In this document: positions 26,342 to 33,964 of the stretch, piece by piece | Layout: each line of letters begins with the position of its first letter | Numbering within the stretch: position 1 is the first letter of the stretch | Assembly: GCF_003458715.1 (NCBI RefSeq) | Contig: NZ_QRVI01000008.1 | Span: 1 to 64,000 of the forward strand | Source: Eubacterium sp. AF22-8LB | GTDB lineage: Bacteria; Bacillota_I; Bacilli_A; Erysipelotrichales; Erysipelotrichaceae | Direction of reading: 5' to 3' | DNA length: 64,000 nucleotides | The notes under the pieces: model-generated | Seen by the model: only the letters and a program-made list of their open reading frames with translations | What the model was told of the DNA's origin: nothing | Databases searched by the model: none | Position numbers and translations under genes: made by a program

Positions 26342-28468
26342 TTATTTTACCGCAAATTCAACTTCTGCAGTATCACTTTCTTTTGATGGACGAACCAATA
26401 GATAAATCAATCCAATCAATAAGATAAATCCTACAATTGTTCCAAAACCAAATGAACCTCCATTAATTAAGCTTCCTAATTGGTAAACAATCAATGAACA
26501 TACATAAGCAAATCCACATTGATATCCAATTGCGATCCAGAACCATTTTGTATTATTCATTTCACGCTTGATAGCTCCCATTGCCGCAAAACATGGAGCA
26601 CACAATAAGTTAAATACCATAAATGAATATGCAGCTAATGGTGTAAAGCTTGCAGATAATTGACCCCAGAATTCATTACCCTCTTCAGCAACTTCGGCAA
26701 AACCATACAATTGGCCAAATGTTGCGACAACGTTTTCTTTGGCAATCAATCCTGTTACACTAGCAACAGCCGCTTTCCAATCACCCCATCCAAGTGGCGA
26801 GAAAATCCATGCGAATGTTTGTCCAATTGAAGATAGAATTGAATGATCAATATCATCAACCATGCCAAATCCACCTTTTTCCCATCCAAATCCTTGTAAG
26901 AACCACAATACGATAGTTGAAAGTAAGATGATTGTTCCAGCTTTCTTAATAAAACTTGAACCACGTTCCCACATACTTCTCAATACGTTAACTGCACGAG
27001 GCATATGGTATGCTGGCATTTCCATGACAAATGGCGCAGGGTCTCCGGCAAATAATTTTGTCTTCTTTAACATAATACCCGAAACAATAACAGCTGCCAT
27101 ACCTACAAAGTAAGCACTTGGAGCTACCCAGCTAGCACCATGGAAAATAGCACCAGCAATTAAACCAATGATTGGCATCTTAGCACCACAAGGAATGAAT
27201 GTTGTTGTCATGATAGTCATCTTACGATCACGATCACTTTCAATTGTACGACTTGCCATAACAGCAGGCACGCCACATCCAGTACCAATCAACATTGGAA
27301 TAAATGATTTTCCAGATAAACCAAACTTACGGAAAATACGGTCCATAATAAAGGCAACACGTGCCATATATCCACAATCTTCTAAAATTGCTAAGAAGAA
27401 GAATAATACTAACATCTGTGGTACAAAGCCAATAACAGCTCCTACACCACCAATAATACCATCAACAATCAATCCATGTAACCAATCTGCACATTGAATT
27501 GAAGTTAAGAAACTATCCACTGCAGGTGGAATGATTTCACCAAACAATACATCGTTTGTCCAATCTGTTACGAATGTTCCTACTGTCGTTACTGAAATAT
27601 AATATACAAACCACATAACTACCGCAAAGATTGGAAGTGCCAAAACACGATTTGTGACAATACGGTCAATTTTATCTGAAGTCGTTAACACTTCTTTTGA
27701 TCCCTTTTTGTAACAATCCTTGATTACACTTGTAATATATGTATAACGTGCATCTGTAATAATTGATTCACTATCATCATCCATTGACTTTTCAACAGCT
27801 TCAATAACATTTGCGTCTGCCTTTGTTTGAATAGCTGCTTCGATTTTGTCATCTCTTTCAAACAATTTAACAGCATAGAAGAAACGACGACTTGCTTCAA
27901 TACTTGCTGGCAAGCTTGTTTCAATTGTATTTAACGCATTCAACACTTTACCTACATAAATATTTTTAGGTTTACATTGCGTATTTGCTGCCTTTTTTAC
28001 TGCAACCATCAACTCTTTGATTCCCGTATTTTTCAATGCTGAAATCGGCAATACAGGACATCCTAATTCTTCAGATAACTTTTTATAGTCAATTGTATCT
28101 TTTCTTTTTTCGATGACATCCAACATATTGATTGCGACAACCGTTGGTATACCAAGCTCTAAAATTTGTGTTGTTAAGAATAGGTTTCTCTCTAAGTTTG
28201 AACCATCAATGATGTTCAAAACAACATCCACATTTCCATTCAACAAAAATTCACGAGATACGACTTCTTCCAAAGTGTATGGTGATAATGAATAAATTCC
28301 TGGTAAATCCGTAATTTTAATATCTTTATCTTCCTTATACTTTCCTTCTTTTTTTTCAACAGTTACCCCAGGCCAGTTACCTACATATTGTGTAGCTCCT
28401 GTTAAGCCATTAAACAATGTGGTTTTACCACAGTTAGGGTTACCTGCTAACGCTACTTGAATCGACAT
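26342..28468 (-). CDS. feoB: Ferrous iron transport protein B
   Basis: Fe(II) importer of 708 residues. The N-terminal G domain has G1 GNPNCGKTTLFN, G2 in NWPGVTVEKKEG, G3 DLPGIYSL, G4 NMLD and G5 in PISALKNTG. A short helical linker (GDI-like, about 170-265) is followed by the membrane part with two Gate domains; the conserved GTGCGVPAVMASR and a matching LLCAPCFAAMGAI carry the Cys residues thought to line the path. It lies between feoA and the Cys-rich gene in one operon. A metal-responsive operator overlaps the operon promoter. Confidence 0.97.
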   Translation of the reverse strand: MSIQVALAGNPNCGKTTLFNGLTGATQYVGNWPGVTVEKKEGKYKEDKDIKITDLPGIYSLSPYTLEEVVSREFLLNGNVDVVLNIIDGSNLERNLFLTTQILELGIPTVVAINMLDVIEKRKDTIDYKKLSEELGCPVLPISALKNTGIKELMVAVKKAANTQCKPKNIYVGKVLNALNTIETSLPASIEASRRFFYAVKLFERDDKIEAAIQTKADANVIEAVEKSMDDDSESIITDARYTYITSVIKDCYKKGSKEVLTTSDKIDRIVTNRVLALPIFAVVMWFVYYISVTTVGTFVTDWTNDVLFGEIIPPAVDSFLTSIQCADWLHGLIVDGIIGGVGAVIGFVPQMLVLFFFLAILEDCGYMARVAFIMDRIFRKFGLSGKSFIPMLIGTGCGVPAVMASRTIESDRDRKMTIMTTTFIPCGAKMPIIGLIAGAIFHGASWVAPSAYFVGMAAVIVSGIMLKKTKLFAGDPAPFVMEMPAYHMPRAVNVLRSMWERGSSFIKKAGTIILLSTIVLWFLQGFGWEKGGFGMVDDIDHSILSSIGQTFAWIFSPLGWGDWKAAVASVTGLIAKENVVATFGQLYGFAEVAEEGNEFWGQLSASFTPLAAYSFMVFNLLCAPCFAAMGAIKREMNNTKWFWIAIGYQCGFAYVCSLIVYQLGSLINGGSFGFGTIVGFILLIGLIYLLVRPSKESDTAEVEFAVK

Positions 28469-28490
28469 AATTCCCTCCTATTTTTTTACT

Positions 28491-28709
28491 TTACTCTACT
28501 TCAACCATTTCTGCGTCTGCTTTACGAATAGACAATTGATATCCACGAACCGTTAATTCAATAGGATCTCCTAATGGCGCTACCTTTTGAATTGTAACAC
28601 TTACACCTTTAGTAATTCCCATATCCATAATTCTTCGTTTTGTTGCTCCTTGACCAGACAATTTCTTGACTGTCACTGTTTGACCAATTGAAACTTTATT
28701 TAAAGTCAT
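28491..28709 (-). CDS. feoA: FeoA domain protein (second copy)
   Basis: A 72-residue SH3-like FeoA protein that supports FeoB. The family pattern is clear: VKKLSGQGATKRRIMDMGIT, then a beta-rich tail PIELTVRGYQLSIRKADA. It is 13 nt downstream of another feoA and 22 nt upstream of feoB. Paired feoA genes are common in Firmicutes. The two differ enough to suggest separate roles rather than recent duplication. Confidence 0.92.
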   Translation of the reverse strand: MTLNKVSIGQTVTVKKLSGQGATKRRIMDMGITKGVSVTIQKVAPLGDPIELTVRGYQLSIRKADAEMVEVE

Positions 28710-28721
28710 AATTACTCCTTT

Positions 28722-28931
28722 CTACACCATGATCTTTCTTGCGAGTTCTTCACTAATGGCTATTCGAACCTCTTTAACATTAACAATTACGTTACCATTG
28801 GTTTTGCTAACAACCACAATCACAGCTCCAGGCACAAAGCCCAAGTTTTCTAAGTGTCGCTGCTGCTCTTTTGAACCACCAATTTTTTTGATTGTATTGA
28901 CTGAATTTAAATCTGCAAAAGATAATGGCAT
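28722..28931 (-). CDS. feoA: FeoA domain protein (first copy)
   Basis: A 69-residue FeoA protein. It has IGGSKEQQRHLENLGFVPG followed by the conserved beta strands NGNVIVNVKEVRIAIS, where the more usual arrangement is LGLxxGxxxxVxxxxPxG. It leads the feoA-feoA-feoB-Cys-rich operon, with AGGAGG 7 nt before the ATG. The operator for the whole operon lies between this RBS and the -10 box. Confidence 0.92.
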   Translation of the reverse strand: MPLSFADLNSVNTIKKIGGSKEQQRHLENLGFVPGAVIVVVSKTNGNVIVNVKEVRIAISEELARKIMV

Positions 28932-28945
28932 ATCGAACCCTCCTG

Positions 28946-28969
28946 GTTAGACTTTTCTAACACAGTTAG
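28946..28969. promoter_or_regulatory. Metal-regulon operator, site 1 (feo promoter)
   Basis: Plus strand GTTAG-N6-CTAAC-N3-GTTAG. Read in the feo direction it begins at the -10 box. The same three half-sites in the same order occur at 32449 and 32593. GTTAG/CTAAC half-sites resemble DtxR/IdeR-family operators; the regulator is not in the window. Confidence 0.75.
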
Positions 28970-28996
28970 TTTACTCTTACCTAGGCCTGATGTCAA
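28968..28996 (-). promoter_or_regulatory. Promoter of the feo operon
   Basis: TTGACA (28996-28991), 17-nt spacer, TAAACT (28973-28968), with the operator overlapping the -10 box. Confidence 0.8.
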
Positions 28997-29023
28997 CAAA
29001 AAGTTGCACAAGATTAACTTGGT

Positions 29024-29052
29024 TTGACACATCTAACTATTTGGTGTATTTT
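29024..29052 (+). promoter_or_regulatory. Promoter of the HMA-domain gene
   Basis: TTGACA (29024-29029), 17 nt, TATTTT (29047-29052). The spacer contains one TCTAAC half-site, not a full copy of the feo operator. Confidence 0.65.
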
Positions 29053-29074
29053 TTTGAAAGGAGGACATCAAATT

Positions 29075-29434
29075 ATGAACTTACCGACAATTATTATTTG
29101 TGGCATCTTAGTTATTATTATCTATATTGGTATTCGTTCCACCAAAAAAAGAGCTACCTCAGGATGTTGTGGTTCAAGTGAATCTGTTAAAAAAGTAAAG
29201 GTAAAAGATAAAAATAAAGAACATTACCCTTACAAAGCGGTTTTAAAAGTATATGACATTCATTGTCAAAACTGTGTTCGTACCATTGAAAATGCATTCA
29301 ATAGCCAAGAAGGTTTTTATGCCAAAGTAAACACAGAAGACAATACAGTGACTATTTTATCTAAACAAGAACATACAACTGATGAATTGATTGATATTGT
29401 AACAAAAGCTGGATATACATCAAAAGCATTATAA
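29075..29434 (+). CDS. Membrane-anchored heavy-metal-associated (HMA) domain protein
   Basis: A 119-residue protein: an N-terminal membrane segment (about 5-20), a short Cys-bearing linker (SGCCGSSE, about 29-36), a Lys-rich stretch, and an HMA fold (about 53-119). The metal site is YDIHCQNCVRTIE, a normal CxxC with Cys64 and Cys67. HMA domains bind Cu(I), Zn(II) or similar soft ions and hand them to ATPases. It is divergent from feo and near a P1B ATPase gene that lacks its own CxxC domain, so it might serve as its chaperone; this is inference. AAAGGAGG lies 9 nt before the ATG. Confidence 0.85.
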   Translation: MNLPTIIICGILVIIIYIGIRSTKKRATSGCCGSSESVKKVKVKDKNKEHYPYKAVLKVYDIHCQNCVRTIENAFNSQEGFYAKVNTEDNTVTILSKQEHTTDELIDIVTKAGYTSKAL

Positions 29435-29439
29435 AATAA

Positions 29440-29480
29440 AAAGATGCGTTTACAACAAGCAAAATAACGCATCTTTTTTT
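29440..29480 (+). terminator. Terminator of the HMA gene
   Basis: AAAGATGCGTT (29440-29450) pairs with AACGCATCTTT (29466-29476), followed by a T-run. It overlaps the 3' end of the convergent gene. Confidence 0.85.
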
Positions 29481-29962
29481 TGTACTTTTAAATAAGGTGT
29501 TTTATGAATCGCCCGATCCACTTCTTGACATTTTTTTACAATCACAACATTCTCTGAATCCATAAAAAAATATAAATCATGATACAGATATACTTTCTTA
29601 AATCGTTTTAAAGAAAATGTCTGTTGATCATACAACATATAATCTTTTCGAAAGTGAACATTAAATTCACCTGTTTCTTTTTCCTGTACCCTCTTTCTAC
29701 ATCTTCTCTTCTCCAAAAAACGGCAGATAAGAATATAAATTACTACACAAAGACAAATCAAGGAACAAAGAAATAAGAATACCGATGTAACGGATGCCAC
29801 GCGAATTAAGCTAGCTCCTACAACCCAACATAAAAGCGTACCCGCTACAGTATAACCCAACACAAATGTATTTCGTAAAACTAAATTTTTTTGTTTTAAA
29901 TTTGTATAATACACAATATCTGTAATATCCTTTAATTCAGAATGATTTAATTTTTGTACCAT
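29450..29962 (-). CDS. Hypothetical membrane protein
   Basis: An unrecognised 170-residue protein. Two hydrophobic segments (about 36-52 and 57-80) form a hairpin; a basic stretch follows (EKRRCRKRVQEKE), and the C-terminal half is a soluble beta-rich domain (FRKDYMLYDQQTFSLKRF). This layout, with a small soluble domain after two TMs, resembles YcxB-like proteins, but I cannot confirm it. It lies 58 nt after the P1B ATPase, beyond a terminator. GGAGG precedes the ATG. Confidence 0.6.
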   Translation of the reverse strand: MVQKLNHSELKDITDIVYYTNLKQKNLVLRNTFVLGYTVAGTLLCWVVGASLIRVASVTSVFLFLCSLICLCVVIYILICRFLEKRRCRKRVQEKETGEFNVHFRKDYMLYDQQTFSLKRFKKVYLYHDLYFFMDSENVVIVKKCQEVDRAIHKTPYLKVQKKDALFCLL

Positions 29963-29994
29963 AGAATTCCTCCATCTCTATATTATAATCAGAA

Positions 29995-30022
29995 GAAAAG
30001 GCATCATCAACCGATAATGCCT
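29995..30022 (-). terminator. Terminator of the P1B ATPase operon
   Basis: AGGCATTATC (30022-30013, minus strand) pairs with GATGATGCCT (30008-29999), with one G-U pair and a GGTT loop, then TTTTCTT. It overlaps the ATPase stop codon. Confidence 0.8.
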
Positions 30023-32123
30023 AAAGATATTTTCGCGTACTTGTTGACGCAATCGCAAATGTACTTCCATTATGTAATAAGCTTGAAGTATTTGGACTCA
30101 TAAATCCCAAGGCTCCAAGTGCAATCAAACTAGAATTAAACGCAACAATAAAACGATAATTAGCATGAATTCGATCAAACAAAGAAACCGATAGTTTTCT
30201 TAGAGTTACCAATTCATTTAAGTTACTAGAAACTAATGTAACATCCGCAAGTTCTCGAGCTAAATCTGAACTGTCCTGCATAGATATCGAAACATTCGCT
30301 GTAGATAAAGCAGGCGTATCATTAATACCATCACCAACCATGATTACTGTATGGCCTTCATCTTTTAAAGATTGAATATAACTTGCTTTTCCTTCTGGTA
30401 AAATCGAAGAACGATAATCATCAAGATCCAATTCATTAGCTACAGCTTTGGCCGCATTGTTACAATCTCCGGTCAACATGACAACTTTTTGAATACCTAA
30501 ATTCTTTAATTCATGGATCACTTGTTTCGCTTCTTGTTTTAAAGGATCATAGATACTGATGATACCAGCCACTTGATTATCAATGGCTAAGTAAATCAAA
30601 GAACCGGCTCCATCTTTCTCTAATAAAGTAATGATATCTTCTAATTCCTGTGTCTTTTCAACACCATCATCTTCAAAGATAAAGTGATCACTACCAATCA
30701 CTGTATGTAAGCCATGTAAGGTTGTCGCAATGCCATGTGCAACAATATATTCCACTTTGGCATGTTCTTCTTCATGAACCAAGCCTTCTTTTTTTGCTTG
30801 ATTGACAATCGCATTGGCTACACTATGAGGGAAATGCTCTTCTAGACAAGCCGCAATGCGTAGTACCTCATCTCGACTATATCCATTAAGAGGAGTTACT
30901 TTTTGAACTTGAGGGTTGGCATTTGTCAATGTACCTGTTTTATCAAATACAATGACATCCGCATCTTTTACAGCTTCTAAATATTTTCCACCTTTGACAA
31001 GGACATTCCGATTGCTCGCTTCCAACATCGCACTAATAACAGAAATAGAAGTGGACAATCGTATTGCGCACGAATAATCAACCATTAATACAGAAGTAGC
31101 TCTTGTCACATCACGTGTAAGTGCCAAGACTCCAAAGAATCCCAAAAAACTAAATGGCACAATGGAATCCGCCAAATGTTCAGCTTTTGCCTGAATGCTC
31201 GCCTTTAAAGATTCGTTGGTATCAATCATTTTCACAATATTGCTGATACGACTTTCATCTTGTAAATTACGAACTTTAATAAATAATTTTCCTTCTTCAA
31301 TTAAAGTTCCGGCAAAAACCGTATCCTCCTTTACCACTCGTCTAGACAAAGGTTCACCTGTAAAGCTAGCCTCATTGACCATGGCTTCTCCATCCACAAC
31401 TTCTCCATCGATAGGAATCATCGCTCCCGTTTGAGAAACAACAATATCCCCTTTTTTAAGTTTTGCCATGGGAATCTCTTGTTCCACTCCATCAGCATAG
31501 ATCCAAACTTTATCAAACTGTATAGATAAACTTTGTGATAATTCCAAGTTTGTTTTTTTATGTGTATAGTCCTCTAATAAATCTGAAACATTGAGCAACA
31601 TCATAATATTACCGGCAATATTAAAATTTTTTTGTAAAAGGCTCACACCTATACTTGTCGCATCCAGTAACGGAACATTTACTTTCATTTGCGATAAGGA
31701 TTTTAAACCTTCTTTTATAAATCCAAGTGATTTATAAATCGTAATTGCATTTCCGATTCCTGTTGGTAAAAACCAACGTATAAAATATCGTTTCCCAATT
31801 ATTTTGAAAAAACGACGTTTATATTCTGCATTCATTGCCTTTACTTCTGGCGTTTGTGAGTGAAATACAATACCGGAAGTATCCACTTCTTTTAAATATC
31901 CAAGATTCAAATTATGAAGTTTCTCCAATAAAGTATCTTTACAAGTTGCATCATACTGCATTAAAACACTTCCGGTAATTGAATTCACTTCTACACTATG
32001 AATCATGGACCAATTGCTAAGATCTCTTTTTAAAACTTCACCTTCAACAGGTGAAAACACATCTTTCCCATAACGTATACGCATTCTTCCAGGTATATCA
32101 TGGGCGATTGCAAATGAAATCAT
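30021..32123 (-). CDS. P1B-type heavy-metal ATPase with an atypical SCA membrane motif
   Basis: A 700-residue cation pump. The N-terminal about 80 residues have an HMA-like fold (IPGRMRIRYG) without a CxxC. The actuator domain shows ASFTGEPLSRR, the phosphorylation site is FDKTGTLTN, and the hinge is VMVGDGINDTPAL. The transmembrane metal motif, usually CPC or SPC, reads MVDYSCAIRLSTS: Cys but no Pro. The C-terminus has SSLLHNGSTFAIASTST. This variant is shared by a group related to mycobacterial CtpC, tied to manganese or iron export, so an Fe/Mn exporter is likely here; Zn/Cu is less likely. It follows a 74-residue partner by 6 nt and shares an operator with feo. Confidence 0.88.
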   Translation of the reverse strand: MISFAIAHDIPGRMRIRYGKDVFSPVEGEVLKRDLSNWSMIHSVEVNSITGSVLMQYDATCKDTLLEKLHNLNLGYLKEVDTSGIVFHSQTPEVKAMNAEYKRRFFKIIGKRYFIRWFLPTGIGNAITIYKSLGFIKEGLKSLSQMKVNVPLLDATSIGVSLLQKNFNIAGNIMMLLNVSDLLEDYTHKKTNLELSQSLSIQFDKVWIYADGVEQEIPMAKLKKGDIVVSQTGAMIPIDGEVVDGEAMVNEASFTGEPLSRRVVKEDTVFAGTLIEEGKLFIKVRNLQDESRISNIVKMIDTNESLKASIQAKAEHLADSIVPFSFLGFFGVLALTRDVTRATSVLMVDYSCAIRLSTSISVISAMLEASNRNVLVKGGKYLEAVKDADVIVFDKTGTLTNANPQVQKVTPLNGYSRDEVLRIAACLEEHFPHSVANAIVNQAKKEGLVHEEEHAKVEYIVAHGIATTLHGLHTVIGSDHFIFEDDGVEKTQELEDIITLLEKDGAGSLIYLAIDNQVAGIISIYDPLKQEAKQVIHELKNLGIQKVVMLTGDCNNAAKAVANELDLDDYRSSILPEGKASYIQSLKDEGHTVIMVGDGINDTPALSTANVSISMQDSSDLARELADVTLVSSNLNELVTLRKLSVSLFDRIHANYRFIVAFNSSLIALGALGFMSPNTSSLLHNGSTFAIASTSTRKYL

Positions 32124-32129
32124 CTTGAA

Positions 32130-32354
32130 TTAGCCTTCGTTTTTAACTTTTGCTTCTTCTAAAAGATCCTTAGCATCTTCTTTGATTGTCTCATATTTAC
32201 AAGTTGTATCAGATTTAAATTTCATACCACCAGCTAAACCTTTTACAGCTAAATCGTGTGCTGTATCACTCTTCAAAAATTTTGAACCAGCTAAGGCAGT
32301 GGCTGCACCACCAATAAAAGTCCACATTGTCTTGTTTTTCCATCCATCTTTCAT
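32130..32354 (-). CDS. Small Gly-zipper membrane protein, P1B-ATPase partner (DUF6110-like)
   Basis: A 74-residue protein. It has a short N-terminus, one weakly hydrophobic Gly/Ala-rich segment (TFIGGAATALAGSKFL, about 12-27), a second Gly-bearing part (AVKGLAGGMKF) and an amphipathic charged tail (YETIKEDAKDLLEEAK). I recall such proteins as DUF6110, commonly next to P1B ATPases. The layout is like mycobacterial PacL1 (DUF1490), a scaffold and metal chaperone for CtpC. The homology is not shown; the parallel is positional. Start set by GGAGG 8 nt before the ATG at 32354. It is first in the operon, 6 nt before the ATPase. Confidence 0.7.
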   Translation of the reverse strand: MKDGWKNKTMWTFIGGAATALAGSKFLKSDTAHDLAVKGLAGGMKFKSDTTCKYETIKEDAKDLLEEAKVKNEG

Positions 32355-32448
32355 AATATAGATCCTCCTTTTCAATGGTAAAAAAAAGATAACATTTGAA
32401 AAATCAAACATCAAGTTTTTTTTGTTAGGAAAAGCTACCCGCTTTTTT

Positions 32449-32473
32449 GTTAGTTTTCTCTAACCATGGTTAG
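32449..32473. promoter_or_regulatory. Metal-regulon operator, site 2 (P1B ATPase promoter)
   Basis: Plus strand GTTAG-N6-CTAAC-N4-GTTAG; the inner CTAACCATGGTTAG is a perfect 14-bp palindrome. It overlaps the -10 box of the ATPase operon, as in the feo promoter. Confidence 0.75.
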
Positions 32474-32500
32474 TATAATCTTACTTTTTTTATTTGTAAA
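32472..32500 (-). promoter_or_regulatory. Promoter of the P1B ATPase operon
   Basis: TTTACA (32500-32495), 17-nt spacer, TATACT (32477-32472). The transcript would have a leader of about 110 nt before the DUF6110-like ATG. Confidence 0.75.
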
Positions 32501-32609
32501 TAAAAAAAGGACACTTTTATAATGTCCTCATCTTATGAAATCAAATTATTAAACAAGTGAAAAGAGCGATTCCATAATTGCATTTAGTGATAGTTAGTTT
32601 CTTCTAACT
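32500..32609 (-). ncRNA. Candidate metal-regulated small RNA
   Basis: A complete, isolated transcription unit without a credible gene. A consensus promoter (TTGACA/17 nt/TATAAC) lies directly after the rplT terminator, with metal operator site 3 over the -10. About 105 nt later there is a terminator just before the ATPase promoter. The longest ATG-initiated frame is 16 codons and has no SD. The 5' end can fold as GTTAG-AAGAAA-CTAAC. It could be an iron-sparing-type sRNA. A leader for the ATPase operon that is attenuated is the main alternative. Confidence 0.5.
32502..32528 (-). terminator. Terminator of the candidate sRNA
   Basis: AGGACA (32528-32523 on the minus strand) pairs with TGTCCT (32513-32508), 9-nt loop, then seven T residues. 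Confidence 0.75.
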
Positions 32610-32616
32610 GCATTAG
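32593..32616. promoter_or_regulatory. Metal-regulon operator, site 3 (candidate sRNA promoter)
   Basis: Plus strand GTTAG-N6-CTAAC-N3-ATTAG: the same pattern as sites 1 and 2 with one mismatch in the last half-site. Again it begins at the -10 box. Confidence 0.7.
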
Positions 32617-32644
32617 TTATACCCTGCTTTTAATTATTTGTCAA
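32616..32644 (-). promoter_or_regulatory. Promoter of the candidate sRNA
   Basis: TTGACA (32644-32639), 17-nt spacer, TATAAC (32621-32616), placed right behind the rplT terminator. Confidence 0.75.
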
Positions 32645-32649
32645 CAAAA

Positions 32650-32677
32650 AAAACAAAAAACTGTCTTACGACAGTTT
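32650..32677 (-). terminator. Terminator of the infC-rpmI-rplT operon
   Basis: On the minus strand AAACTGTC and GACAGTTT pair around GTAA, followed by TTTTG and another T-run. It begins 3 nt after the rplT stop. Confidence 0.9.
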
Positions 32678-32679
32678 CA

Positions 32680-33039
32680 TTATGCATTTAAAGCTGCTTT
32701 TGCTTCTTCGCAAAGTTTAGTGAAGCCTTCAGCATCGTGAATAGCCATTTCACTTAACATTTTACGGTTGATAGCAATATTAGCTAATTTTAATCCGTGC
32801 ATTAAACGAGAGTATGATAAGTCATTCATACGTGCAGCTGCATTAATACGTGTAATCCAGATTTTACGCATGTTTCCTTTTAACTTACGACGATCGTTGT
32901 ATGCATATCTGAATGAATGCATTACCTGCTCATTTGCAGTTTTGTATAATGTATGTTTTGATCCAAAGTATCCTTTGGCAAGTTTCAACACTTTTTTTCT
33001 ACGAGCGCGTGAAACTGTTCCACCTTTAACTCTTGCCAT
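32680..33039 (-). CDS. rplT: 50S ribosomal protein L20
   Basis: Ribosomal protein of 119 residues needed early in 50S assembly; it also represses this operon in other Firmicutes by binding the leader mRNA. The N-terminal extension MARVKGGTVSRARRKKVLK and KGYFGSKHTLYKTANEQ are diagnostic. It is last in infC-rpmI-rplT, 18 nt after rpmI, with GGAGG before the ATG. Confidence 0.98.
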   Translation of the reverse strand: MARVKGGTVSRARRKKVLKLAKGYFGSKHTLYKTANEQVMHSFRYAYNDRRKLKGNMRKIWITRINAAARMNDLSYSRLMHGLKLANIAINRKMLSEMAIHDAEGFTKLCEEAKAALNA

Positions 33040-33057
33040 TCTTTATATCCTCCTTAA

Positions 33058-33252
33058 TTACTTAACTAACATTTCCTTAATACGTTTGTAATCTGTAGCA
33101 TGTACAGTACCTGGTTTAGCTAAGTGACGACGTTGTTTCTTAGTCTTTCCATGGAAACGGTGAGATGTATAAGCGTGTGATCTCTTTAATTTTCCAGAAC
33201 CTGTCTTTTTTACACGTTTTGCTAATCCTCTGTGGCTCTTCATTTTAGGCAT
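33058..33252 (-). CDS. rpmI: 50S ribosomal protein L35
   Basis: Ribosomal protein of 64 residues. MPKMKSHRGLAKRVKKTGSG and SHRFHGKTKKQRRHLAK are diagnostic. It lies between infC (13-nt gap) and rplT (18-nt gap), the universal order. RBS GGAGG precedes the ATG. Confidence 0.98.
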   Translation of the reverse strand: MPKMKSHRGLAKRVKKTGSGKLKRSHAYTSHRFHGKTKKQRRHLAKPGTVHATDYKRIKEMLVK

Positions 33253-33265
33253 AGTCTAGTCCTCC

Positions 33266-33817
33266 TTACTTCTTTTTAGGTGCCAACACTGTTGACATCG
33301 TATTTCCTTCCATTGAAGGTTTCTTCTCAACGACAGCTACTTCATTCATAGCTTCGATGAAGTCATTCATGATCTTACGACCAACTTCCAAGCGAGTGAT
33401 CAAACGACCACGGAATCGCATATCAATCTTTACTTTCATACCCGCTTCGATCCATTTTGACGTTTGACGTACTTTTGTTTCGAAATCGTGTGTATCGATA
33501 ATCGGTGATAAACGTAAAGATTTTACTTCTACAACATGTTGCTTACGCTTAGCTTCTTTTGCTTTCTTTTGTTGTTCAAAGTGATAACGACCATAATCTA
33601 AAACTTTACATACGGCCGGACGCGCTTTGGGTGCAACACACAACAAGTCTAAATTTTGTTTGTATGCAATGTCCAATGCTTCTTTTTTTGACATAACTCC
33701 CAATTGTTCTCCATCCGCATTGATGACAAGAACTTCTCTAAACGGAATCTTTTCGTTAAACAAATCATCGTTTACATTATTTGGGGCAACTTTTCTATTA
33801 TTGATATTCGACACCAT
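33266..33817 (-). CDS. infC: Translation initiation factor IF-3
   Basis: IF-3 of about 183 residues that keeps 30S subunits free and checks the start codon. The N domain (about 20-85) has NEKIPFREVLVINADGEQLG and ALDIAYKQNLDLLCVAP; the linker KVLDYGRYHFEQQKKAKEAK and the C domain with RGRLITR follow. The start is uncertain: the ATG at 33817 has an AAAAAGG only a base or two away. A GTG or the Ile codon ATC a few codons in would be better spaced, and infC in other bacteria often uses an unusual start for self-control. Leader RNA and terminator precede it. Confidence 0.95.
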   Translation of the reverse strand: MVSNINNRKVAPNNVNDDLFNEKIPFREVLVINADGEQLGVMSKKEALDIAYKQNLDLLCVAPKARPAVCKVLDYGRYHFEQQKKAKEAKRKQHVVEVKSLRLSPIIDTHDFETKVRQTSKWIEAGMKVKIDMRFRGRLITRLEVGRKIMNDFIEAMNEVAVVEKKPSMEGNTMSTVLAPKKK

Positions 33818-33826
33818 CCTTTTTCA

Positions 33827-33960
33827 TTTTTCCAAAAAGAAAATGGGCACGTACGCACCCATCACTCTTTTAAACGAATTCAAACTGAATTGGCCGTGAA
33901 CCTATGTCCCTTAGACATCAGGTGAGAAGGGGTGCTTCTATCTTTCCATTTCTTTTACCT
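33827..33960 (-). promoter_or_regulatory. Leader of infC-rpmI-rplT with attenuator (L20/IF-3 type)
   Basis: About 130 nt of leader ends in a strong hairpin (ATGGGTGCGTACGTGCCCAT, 33862-33843) followed by TTTTCTTTTT, an intrinsic terminator before the coding region. Upstream are structured segments such as CACCTGATGTCTAAGGGAC and AGGTTCACGGCC. This fits the L20-controlled attenuation leader of Firmicutes, though I cannot check it against the model. Confidence 0.6.
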
Positions 33961-33964
33961 ATTG

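Noticed and set aside
28946..28969. The feo operator as a Fur box
   Set aside because: It does not resemble the TGATAATNATTATCA Fur consensus; the GTTAG/CTAAC half-sites are nearer to DtxR-type boxes.
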